64,000 nt of DNA from Magicicada septendecula (lineage: Eukaryota > Arthropoda > Insecta > Hemiptera > Cicadidae), in the NCBI GenBank assembly GCA_034769895.1, contig CM068370.1, forward strand, positions 41,645,344 to 41,709,343. The letters run 5' to 3'. Position numbers and translations under genes: made by a program. This document shows, piece after piece, positions 55,452 through 64,000 of the stretch. The notes under the pieces are model-generated. The model was given only the letters and a program-made list of their open reading frames with translations, searched no databases and was not told the DNA's origin. The first letter of the stretch is position 1; the number at the start of each line of letters is the position of its first letter.

Positions 55452-57176
55452 CAGAGGTGTGAAAATTATTAGACTCAGGAAGATTTTTCTGTAAAAAATA
55501 GAGTTTTTAGTTTAAAAAATCATGTATTGAACAACTTAAAACAACATTAATATTTTGTCTGCATGCCTTTAGCCTTTATTAACAATTCAATCCGCTTCGG
55601 CATGCTTTCCACAAGAACTGGACATATGTTTTTTATTTCGTCATCATGGTGCCATATTTTGATGAGTTCCTCGATAAGTTGAACCTTAGTGGTTATGTTG
55701 ATTTTTTTTAGCCTCTTCTTGACAATTCCCCATAAATTCTCAATAGGATTCATATCTGGGCTGTTCCCAGGCCATGGCAAGGTTTGCACATTGTTTTCAG
55801 CCAAGAACTTTGTTACTGACTTGGCTTTATGACAAGGTGCACCATCGTGTATGAAAACACAGTCTCTGTCAGGAAACCAGTTTCTCAATTGGGGAAGAAG
55901 TCTTGTTTCTAAGACTTTTCTGTACTGATGCTGATTCATTGTGCCTTCAACAATATATAGACGGCCTGTACCCTTTGCTGAGATGACACTCCACACCATA
56001 ACTGAAGAAGGATGTTTCACAGTCTGCGCAACACAAGACTCGAAGAACTCTTCATTTGGAGATCTTCTCACATACTGACTGCTTTCATCACATATTGAAA
56101 ACATGGACTCATCAGAAAAGCAGACCTGTAATAAATAACAATTTGAGTATGAAAAGATTTTGGAAATGGACAGTTGATAAGTCTTTGGGTAGAAGTTAGA
56201 AGTTAACTTCTAGAAGTTAAATTCTAGAATTTTCTTTTTTATCGAGAAGCGTGTGTAAGAAAACAAAAAAAATAAATCAAAAATATCAGGTATTAATAAT
56301 TTGTGATCCTTTACCTTGCTCCAATCATTTCCAAAGTGAGTTTTAACCTCATGGGCCCAGTTAAGCCTTTTCTTAGCCATTGCCGGTGTTATTTTAGCTT
56401 TCTTTCTTGGCCGACGCGCTGGAAGACCTGCATTAATTAGCTTTCTCCTAACTGTGGAAGTACAAACATCAACCCCATACTTCTCCAGGGACTTTTTTAA
56501 ATCTTGACTAGTGGCTCTTCGGTTGTATTTGGCCATCTGGACAAGTTTGCGTTGAGTTCTTGGGTCACTTTGCTCTTGCGCCCACACTTACCTTGTCTTG
56601 CAGGACTGTAGTCATGCCCATTTTTAAGTGCCTGGCTGATACGGCTTACAGATTTCTGTGAAATTTGTAGTCTTTTAGCTATTTCTCGCTGTGAGTACTT
56701 TTTCTCTTCAAGCAATGTCTTAGTAACACCAACTTTTCTTGGTGAAAGATCACTAGTTTTTCCCATAACCTCAAAATCTAGAAAAAAAAGAACAATACAA
56801 ATATACAATATATATTATACAAATATATATGTTTAATATGAAAATAATAACAAATAAACATTCTAGGTTCATTATTTAATGTTAATGGCCCATTAAACTC
56901 ACCTAAAGTCCTTCTTTTGATGAAAACAAATCACTAAAGAGAGCATTAAACATGCACCTTGCAGTACAAGATAAACAGCCGATTGCTTTAAGCAGTGTTG
57001 CCAACCCCTTATCTTTTGCATAATTGGCAAATTCTCCTTGGCGGTGAATACAAAAGATGATAGAAGCATTTCTTCACTCAAAGACTTCAATACCATAAGA
57101 ATGTAAGCTTTTACAGTAAATAAAACTGGGAATTTACAAAATTTTTGTTTTGAGTCTAATAATTTTCACACCTCTG
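55452..57176 (-). mobile_element. Tc1-type DNA transposon, nearly complete, 1725 bp
   Basis: Perfect inverted ends of 26 bp (cagaggtgtgaaaattatta + gactca) flanked by TA on both sides (55450-55451, 57177-57178), the Tc1/mariner target. It encodes a single minus-strand transposase gene with two introns (see the CDS entry). Identical ends and only one coding lesion suggest recent activity. It borders a hAT gene fragment on the right, but whether it inserted into that hAT element cannot be decided. Confidence 0.95.
55547..56766 (-). CDS. Tc1-family transposase, DD34E, with introns
   Basis: Start ATG at 56766-56764. Exon 1 (to 56315) has the first helix-turn-helix (QREIAKRLQISQKSVSRIS), the CGRK linker and the second HTH (QDLKKSLEKYGVDVCTSTVR), ending in NDWSK. 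A 189-bp GT-AG intron (56314 to 56126) follows in phase 0, between Lys and Val. Exon 2 (56125-55547) starts VCFSDES with the first catalytic Asp, then FIHDGAPCH (second Asp) and MNPIENLWG (Glu), with 34 residues between, hence DD34E. Length would be about 344 residues, normal for Tc1. One frameshift near 56570, in the CGRK linker between the HTHs, disables this copy. A second, 5'UTR intron is likely at 56902-56778 (donor GTGAGT, acceptor TTTTTTCTAG). Confidence 0.9.
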
Positions 57177-57753
57177 TACATTATTTAGTTAACTGCACAG
57201 TAGAGAGGTGATTCTGTTTGAGAATGAATGGATGCCATCAGCCAGGCCTTCATTATTATTCATTATGAGCTACAAAAGAAAATTAATAAATGAGCCAAAG
57301 TACTGGATCCTGTTGTAAATGTTAGTATGACATTGGCAGCTTTAAAAGCCTTTAGAGGGAATAAAGAGAACACAGGCCAGTAACAAAAATGTTTTGGCAA
57401 TTATCAATCTTTTTAATTAAACACGATCCATTAATGGAAGAGATAATCAGTGGTCCGAAGAACAGGCAGAAGTATACGAGTCTCAAAATTCAAAATGGAC
57501 TCATTCAGTTTCTATCTAAAACAGCTGAAAACATCATTTTGAAATGGTCTGAATCTGCTTCAGTTTTTTTTCTATTAAAATGGATATTACATAAATCATT
57601 GATGGAAAAGATCAACTGAGTCAAATAATCAGATATGTTTCAGTTCATGAACATGTGGCAGGAAGACCCAACAACTTACAAATGAAAGCTATTTAGGATT
57701 TATAGAAAGAACAGATGCAACTGGCCTAGGATTAGAAGAAGAGTGTCGTGAGG

Positions 57754-57765
57754 AGAATGTATTCT
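57754..57765. repeat. 12-bp target duplication, left (family N)
   Basis: agaatgtattct, repeated exactly at 57882-57893. Confidence 0.88.
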
Positions 57766-57881
57766 AATGAAGTATGCTGTGTTAGTGGTTAAAATCACAA
57801 GCAGAATTATCACCGTTGCACACCATTATATAAAAATTATCGGAATAATTTTTATATAGTGGTGTGCAACAGTGATAATTC
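57766..57881. mobile_element. family N element, inverted-duplicated, 116 bp
   Basis: Flanked by a perfect 12-bp duplication. The left part (57766-57838) is the family N sequence in minus orientation; the right part (57839-57881) is the first 43 bases of the same sequence in plus orientation. Together they give a hairpin of about 35 bp (57804-57838 against 57847-57881). The right part begins exactly with ATCGG, the first bases after the predicted ribozyme cleavage position of the 44.4-kb copy; the ribozyme itself is absent. Confidence 0.82.
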
Positions 57882-58053
57882 AGAATGTATTCTGGTTAGA
57901 TTATATAATTTTAGTAGCTGTCACAGCTATAAGGAGATAAATTGGTTCCTATTATTTAAGAGGAAACAATGGCATGAATTAAGTAAGGGTAGTAGGGTGG
58001 CCTGCAAAGGATTCCTTCAGGAGGGCTTAGAAAAATGAGTTACACCACTGGAT

Positions 58054-58784
58054 AAAAGTAAAATAAAGTAAAGTAAAATAAAGAGAAAAGAAATGTTATC
58101 CACCTGATGCCTAGTGATTGGTACAAGAACCTAGAAAAGGAGGGGGTTGAAATAATCCTGATTCTTTATATATACGTATATTGCCAACACTGTAATCATG
58201 TATCTAATCATAACCGTCCTTGCAACATCAAACATTACATTTGACGCTTTGAAAATTATTAATCTTGGAATTATGTAAATAGGTACTGCCATAAACGTTT
58301 TTAAAAACCCCAAAACCTGTTGGCACATTATTTATGTTAGACATTTTTAATTAGAGTATATTGTTACAGCAGAAAGGGATAGTTCTAGCAGTTTATTCTT
58401 TACATGTGTAGGCTGATAATAAATTCAACATGAATGTCTTTAATCAGTAGTTGATTTCTAAAATTATAGGTGCCGGAACGCATAAATTCAAAAGTTGTAC
58501 AGACACAAATATACTTACATTATATGTTAGCATATAAGTTTACATCAGGTTATTACAAAGGAGGTCTTCATTTTTAAAGCCTCATAATATATGTAACATA
58601 CGTATAAACTTGTATCTAAAGAGATAATAAAGTTTATAGATATTTCTAAAGAGCTTCATCATCAGGTTAGCCGCCGCATGGCATGTCACTCATGATGGCG
58701 TCATCCCGGAGCCTCAATCAAACTCTAAGTGATGGTTTTGGTGGTTCGGACATATTAAAAAAGTTTCCATAGTTTCATCACTGT
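58054..58784. other. no gene recognised
   Basis: AT-rich, no motif; the open frame at 58131-58328 (-) has no recognisable domain. Confidence 0.4.
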
Positions 58785-59335
58785 GTCATCATATTGTTTG
58801 TTTCATACTGACTATTGTTCTGTCATATCCGTTAGATTCTGCTAGATATTTTATCGTGTTTAGTTCGTCTTTGTAGTCTTTTTCGTCTAAGGGATACGTT
58901 GAACACACAAAAGCACTCCACTCCACTACAGAATCCACCTTTGGAAACCACCTCATTGAAGCAAACCACACATATAAAAACATCGACAATAACATGAACA
59001 TTCTACACGTACACACAAAAGGCTGAAAACTAGACACTCTAGAATAATTGGAAATATACAAACACACAAAAACAAATAAAAACGACATCCTAAACGAACA
59101 GACACATTTCAAATCGCACGCATTATTCGACCATATCTCACCCCACACACACAGCATCGATCTTTCGAAACTCGATTCCATCGCCTACAACAAGACGGAC
59201 AGCGCTACCAACGGCAGCCTCTGAAGAAACCTTATAAAGGAGAAAACCGGTTTAGGCTGTAAGGTAAAACTTTATGCTTTTACTTATAAAAAACCTAGTG
59301 TTCCGAGTCGTTAATGCAATAGTGATATTTACTTT
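58785..59335 (+). mobile_element. Penelope-like element, copy 3, with inverted 5' piece
   Basis: From about 58897 the plus strand encodes RYVEHTKALHSTTES, NHLIEANHTYKNIDNN and LDTLE, the GIY-YIG end. The piece just before it (58810-58896) encodes DEKDYKDELNTIKYLAESNG and YDRTIV on the opposite strand, although it belongs upstream in the same protein (compare NGYDRTIV in copy 1). So the 5' portion is inverted. A hammerhead lies at 59215-59259, and the right end ccgagtcgttaatgc ... gatattta matches the other copies. Confidence 0.82.
59215..59259 (+). ncRNA. hammerhead ribozyme candidate in PLE copy 3
   Basis: Stem I CAGCCU (59215-59220) pairs with AGGCUG (59254-59259). The core is CUGAAGA (59221-59227); stem II is CCUU/AAGG; then GAAA (59242-59245), palindrome AACCGGUU and cleavage base U. 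It is the same arrangement as PLE copy 2, with compensating differences in stem II. Confidence 0.72.
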
Positions 59336-59724
59336 ATTATCTCTTTAAAGACTTTCCTTCTAGACGAGCTGACTACATGCATCATATAGGATCTTCAATG
59401 TTTCCACTAAAATTTTGCTCTATCAGGTGGCTTGAAAACTCCAAAGTTTGAAAACTTCTAAGAAGAGACAGAAGAATCTCTTCTATTCGCTATGGTGGAA
59501 GTAACGATAATAGTCATTGATGGGTATGAAGTATAATTACGGATAATTTCATTTGTAATATAATGCAGACTCATTATCAAAAATTAATTTCAATTTGGAT
59601 GTGGTTCTTCGTTGTGTGTTGATGACATTTATCCACAAGCTAAAAGAATTACTCGATTGTACGTTAAAATATCTTCCGTTACATTAAAAAGCTGCCAAGG
59701 TTTCCTGTTTACTTTTACTTCCAT

Positions 59725-60905
59725 GTTCCATAAGGAAATGGAAGTATGGTCATGGCGAAAAAAATCGTGTTAACGGCTGATTCTGATTGTACTACCCTCA
59801 AAACATGAAGAAAAGTCATATTCCGAAAAGTGTCCGTGTCTAGAATTTTTTCTATGGCAAACGATAACAGCCACAAATTCACACAGAATCAAATAATGTT
59901 TTGCATACAGCCCTGAATTGTAGAGTTCTCAAGACTATTGTTTTTGGTGAAGATCGGTTAAGGGAAAGGAGTAGTTTACCTGCAACGTTTTATGTTTTAA
60001 CAAGGGTAATTTTTTCTATGACGAACGATAACTGCCGTAAATTCAGACAGAATCAAATACTTTTTTGGATACCTTCCTGAATTGTAGAGAATTCAAGGTC
60101 TGTTGATTTTGGTGAAGATCGGTTACGAGAAGAGAGTAGTTTACCTGGAACGTTTTATGTTTTTAACAAGGGTAATTTTTTATGATGAATGATAACTGCC
60201 GCATATTCAAAGAGAATCAAATAATTTGTGGGATACATTCCTGAATTGTAAAGGAATGAAGGCCTATTGATTTTGGTGAAGATCGGTTAAGGAAAAGGGG
60301 TAGTTTACCAGCCACGTTTTATGTTTTAACAAGAGTAATATTGTTTCTATGACGAACGATAGGCTAACTGCCGTAAATTCAAACATAATCAAATAATTTT
60401 CTGCATACCTAAGTTGTAGAGAACTCAAGGTCTGTTGATTTTGGTGAAGATCGGTTAAGGGAAAGGGGTAGTTTACCTGCAACGTTTTATGTTTTAACAA
60501 GGGTAATTTTTCTATGACGAACAATACTGCCGTAAATTCAAACAGAATCAAATAATTTTTTACATATGTGCCTGAGTTGTAGGGACTCAAGGCCTATTGA
60601 TTTTGGTGAAGATCGGTTATGGGTAAAGGGTAGTTTACCTGAAACATTTTTTGTTGTAACAAGAGTAAAGTACTTAATTTTGATAAATAAAGTATCCTAA
60701 TAAGAAGATCTTAAAAATCTGCTGTAGAAACGTAGACAAAATATCTTTCAATGAAGAGGCTAGTTGAACGGGGTGGGGGTAATTTTTTATAAATGAAAAT
60801 TATAGTTGAAGGGGAGGGAATAATTTTTTATATATGTACTACGTTATTGGCAACAAAGAAGTAGTTTGTTGTTAAAATTCCTTCCCGGGCTGTTTGTTCA
60901 CCTCA
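59725..60905 (-). mobile_element. family H element, copy D (about five internal repeats)
   Basis: Minus-strand copy from the acttccatttccttatgg end (59725) through about five tandem units (each with a gatcggttaagg-type and ggtagtttacc block near 59965, 60130, 60300, 60465 and 60625) and the two purine-rich gttgaa blocks to cttcccgggctgtttg (about 60895), where it breaks off. The cggtatgg end and the ribozyme region are missing. Confidence 0.8.
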
Positions 60906-61018
60906 TCATAACTAATAATCTTTAATGCAACAATATATGATGGAAATCTGTTTGAAACATGGCTTTTTGTAGATAAGATCATTTATCCTTTCATATACCT
61001 TACAGGTATATACTAGGG

Positions 61019-61480
61019 CAATTTGAAAAGTTCATGGCCTAACAATAAAAGACTTACCAGTATTTTTTCGTTTTGGAATCACTTTTCATATTTCAGCATA
61101 GTCTCCATGTAGTTGAACACATTTGGTTTAGTGATGCTCCAGTGCTTTTATCCCATTGAGAAGTTTGATTGTTCTAGGTCCTCTGATAACCGTTTACTGC
61201 CGCTTTCAGTCATCTCCAGAAAAATCCCTCCCTCCCCAGGGAATTTCTGAGTTTTGGGAATAATTAAAATTAAATAGAGCTAAATCAGGCGAGTGAGCGT
61301 AATTGAGTTGCGACAGATTGTATTTCAGCTCGGCGATTTTTTGCCTTAAAAACAATGCTTGTCTGAGGTCTTCCATTATCCTACTACAAAATTATCTGTT
61401 TATATACTAAACCTGGCCCTTTTTTACAAGTATTTTCATTTATTTGGTCTAAAAGGTTAGAATATCACTCTTTATTTTTT
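61019..61480 (-). mobile_element. mariner-like transposon remnant
   Basis: The minus strand, in several frames, gives LLDQINENTCKKGPG, FLQDNGRPQTS (QDNARPH-type catalytic Asp), the SPDLAL segment, KLRNSLG and LNGIKALEHH followed by TKCVQLHGDYAE, the C-terminal half of a mariner transposase. The left end actagggcaatttgaaaag after TA is probably its terminal inverted repeat. The N-terminal half and other end are missing; many stops. Confidence 0.75.
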
Positions 61481-61639
61481 GGCACATCCATGATAATCTC
61501 TTAGCAACATTCTCTTAGCCACTCGGAAAATCAAGCCATACCTTTCCAACAGACAAAATTGACTTTCCTTTTTTTTGTTTACATGACTGTAATTAACAAT
61601 ACTGCAGACCAACATGTTGCTTTACAGCTGTTCATGAGA

Positions 61640-62060
61640 CAATGTGGTGTCACCTGATGTGTCTGACATGTTTCTCAGACTCTTCGTATCTTCTTCTTCT
61701 TTGACTCTTCCTGAACCACCTTCTTTATCTGCGAGAGCTTACAGTGTCCCACAACCGAACAGTCAACCTGAGTACTCTAGTCTCTGCCTTGCTCTGCAGT
61801 ACTTCCCATTCACTGGGCGCCCATCAGCAAAGTCATTACTGGGTCTCAACCAATAGTGACCCACCACACTGTCTCATCTTCACAAACCTCTCCATTCACC
61901 CATTGTTTCTTTTGCAGAACCTGTTCATTTTTGTTTTCTAATTACTTTGTCCATCCAGTATATTTTTAATATTCTCCTACAGCAGCAGAGTTCAAATGCA
62001 GTGGTTGTGTCTTTCACTTTTCCCTATTGTCTAGGTTTCACATGCAGCTTCTATAATACA
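61640..62060 (-). mobile_element. eroded LINE C-terminal fragment
   Basis: The minus strand gives TIGKSERHNHCIELCCCRRI, LKIYWMDKVIRKQK and further weak similarity to the C-RRxLKIxW segment of RTE-like LINEs. No long frame; limits approximate. Confidence 0.5.
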
Positions 62061-63150
62061 GGGTGGCCACTGACCGGGAATAATGCGTGAATTTCATTGA
62101 CCGGGAAAAACTACGTGAATTACGTGTGAATTTTTAGGGAATCCTGGAATTTTAAAAAAAGAAATAAAATTAAGAGTACGGCATTATTAATATGTGTTTT
62201 TTAGCAACTGCTGACTACTTTTTTATGTTCGAGAAATGAAAACCACACTGAAATCCTTTATACACTTGTAATTCAGTAGGAGATGTGAACGCCGCCAGCG
62301 TTGTAACACCCTATTTGAACCAGAGATGTCAGTAAAGCATCCGATTCAGGCATGAGCAGTACGCGCACTTTTCCTCTCAGCTGCTTTTATAAATTTTAAA
62401 ATAGGCAGTGGCTTTTGATGAGCCTAACAATATTTCTGAGGCTGAGTGTTAGAAATATATTGATAGTACGTCTACAGTTTGATTCTGCAGTCAAAAATAG
62501 AAGAGACAGAAGCTTTATAAAATGTAGCTAATATACTACTAGTGTAAAGTGTAAGAAATATGTATACGATAGGGAATTGACACAGTATGTCTATAGTTTG
62601 ACTCATGTAAAATAAGAAGTAACATATTTAATTATATAAATAAAAGATATGATTGATAAATACCGTATATTCTCCGATGATTAATCTCGTCTTTTTTGGC
62701 TTCACCACCTCCATTTAATCCTCCTCCTCCTCATCGCTTCTAATAATTAAAACATCACTATGATTGTAGTGCGTCAAGCACTCACACTGCATTCTGAAAG
62801 AATGATAATAGACCACACGTCATGCACGTGTGTTCAGCTTTGAGGGGGGTATGCAATTATTTAATTATTTTTGCAACAAGACGCTGACTGGCCATATGTT
62901 GTCGCAGCCAGTAAACGTTGTGATGGGTTAGGTCGGATGGGGGAGGGGGAGCTTTGCCCGTTTTAAACACTCCCGCCGAGGGCCGACAGGTATATGTACA
63001 CATTTGACAGTGACTACACATTTCCTTCATCAGTTTTAGTTTGCTACTCACGGAACCAAAAACATCAAGAAGATGATTTCCAAACGCAATAACGATCAGA
63101 ACGGCGGTGGCGGCACGCATCACCGAAGAATAATGACTACACCCAACGCA
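62061..63150. other. no gene recognised
   Basis: cagggtggccactgaccggg at 62061 may be the end of a DNA transposon, but no partner end was found. The open frame at 62857-63192 (-) shows no domain; part of it is Pro- and Cys-rich. Confidence 0.35.
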
Positions 63151-63830
63151 ATTTTCAACTATGAACAGACACATATTACATACCCAAGACATTAATATAA
63201 ATGGTAATTATTTTCCAAACACGATGTACGTATTGGTTTCTTTTACACAATTTTTGCAAGTGAAGTGGTTTTCATTTATCCGCTGCATACACAAGCGAGT
63301 GCATGAACATAGATTTATTACATGCCTTCCACAGCATACAGGATATTATGTGCAAGTTATTTTCATCAAGAGTTGATTTTCATCAACGACCGCCAGATGC
63401 CGCTGAAGAACAGCTAATGTCCAAATGTAAATTCCTTTCTACCTCAACACACATTTCAATTATTTTTATACAAAATAATTTTCAACTATGAACATACACA
63501 TATCATATACCCAACACAATAATATAAATAGTAATTATTTATATGCATGATGTATGTATTTGTGTGCTTTTACACAAATTTTTGCAAGTGAAGTGGTTTT
63601 CAATTATGCGCTGTATACACGAGCCCATGTCAATTATGCGCTGCATACACGAGCGAGTGCACGAACATATACTTGTTACTTGCCTTTCACGGCATACGGG
63701 ATATTATGTACAATTATGCGGTGCATACACACCTTCCACGGCATACGAGACATTATGTACAAGTCATCATTTTCATCAAGAGTATCTTACGACGACTGCC
63801 AGATGCAGAAGAAGAAGATGAACACACTAC
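63151..63830. repeat. tandem duplication, unit about 326 bp, with sub-repeats
   Basis: Two diverged copies starting aattttcaactatgaac at 63151 and 63477 share ttgcaagtgaagtggtttt, cgctgcatacac and ggatattatgt blocks in the same order. The second copy additionally contains several short caattatgcgctg repeats. No coding function visible. Confidence 0.75.
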
Positions 63831-64000
63831 ACCTTTTTACTACAACCGTCCGATGCAGAACACACTACCATTTTTTTTTCACAATATATACTTACCACAG
63901 ACACATACATTTTCATTAAAAATAACCGTCTTCGCGCCAATATTCAATTTTACCCCCCAGCAATCATACACAACCAATTCACTACAATGCCTGCCAATAC
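63831..64000. other. no gene recognised
   Basis: Short interval to the window end; nothing recognised. Confidence 0.4.

Larger units (their letters stand above)
57180..58053 (+). mobile_element. hAT element remnant (DUF4371-type transposase)
   Basis: The plus strand has SIFLIKHDPLMEEIISGPKN, RQKYTSLKIQNGLIQFLSKT, AENIILK and, in another frame, DQLSQIIRYVSVHEH, matching the order of the conserved DUF4371 block of zinc-finger-MYM-type hAT transposases (KYTSxxIQN and QLSxxIRYV). The right end gagttacaccactg at 58053 is a typical hAT terminus. The left end was not located. A family N element (57766-57881) lies inside it. Inactive. Confidence 0.72.

Noticed and set aside
61744-61941. Open frame on the plus strand
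   Set aside because: Antisense shadow of an eroded LINE on the minus strand.
62857-63192. 111-codon minus-strand frame as a secreted or membrane protein
   Set aside because: No family recognised, partly overlaps the tandem-duplicated region, and no splice or UTR signals support it.

Overview
The window is eukaryotic repeat-rich DNA, most likely from an arthropod with a large genome (probably an insect). The evidence is many decayed LINEs of types common in insects, hAT, Tc1 and mariner DNA transposons, Penelope-like elements (PLEs), long microsatellites, spliceosomal GT-AG introns inside a transposase gene, and an LTR with an arthropod-type TATA plus TCAGT initiator. There is no operon structure, no rRNA and no convincing tRNA. 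I found no confident host gene. One 47-codon stretch on the minus strand (35415-35554) looks like a terminal exon of an unknown gene.

Layout. 1-3627 is a 77-bp satellite (47 units, no indels, 539-bp higher-order blocks). 3.8-9.6 kb holds LINE fragments plus a 229-bp-armed fold-back element. 10.6-11.7 kb is a decayed hAT element with 8-bp target duplications. 11.7-15.2 kb is AT-rich and featureless apart from a weak LTR-element trace. 15.2-16.9 kb is a LINE split by a fold-back element whose arms carry 51-bp tandem repeats. 18-31 kb is LINE and PLE debris, a hAT-like MITE and a 33-bp minisatellite. 31.4-34.3 kb carries two neighbouring copies of a repeat (called family H here) with a solo LTR between them. 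39-40 kb, 49.9-50.5 kb and 58.8-59.3 kb are three PLE copies encoding GIY-YIG endonuclease segments. 42.4-43.2 and 59.7-60.9 kb are two more H copies. 48.1-48.9 kb is a TTAA-flanked element. 51-54.2 kb is a LINE with another LINE nested in it. 55.4-57.2 kb is a nearly complete Tc1-type transposon with two introns, lying next to a hAT (DUF4371-type) gene fragment. The end holds a mariner remnant, one more LINE and a roughly 330-bp tandem duplication.

The main observation is a group of hammerhead-ribozyme (HHR) motifs in small retroelement-like insertions. Good type-I candidates with CUGANGA, a closable stem II, GAAA, a palindromic stem III and a complementary stem I lie at 44430-44473 (+), 55072-55126 (+), 50028-50074 (-) and 59215-59259 (+). 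A candidate with all core bases but a weak stem I lies at 42990-43055 (-). Weaker or decayed versions occur near 7.9, 8.2, 8.6, 16.4, 33.8, 40.0, 49.4 and 49.5 kb. HHRs are already known from PLEs. What stands out here is their density, the presence of at least six distinct families, the repeated fold-back architecture with a roughly 36-44-nt tail on only one of two inverted ends, target duplications of about 11-13 bp, and one copy (57766-57881) whose inversion hinge falls exactly at the predicted ribozyme cleavage position. All structures were read by eye. No folding program or database search was run.
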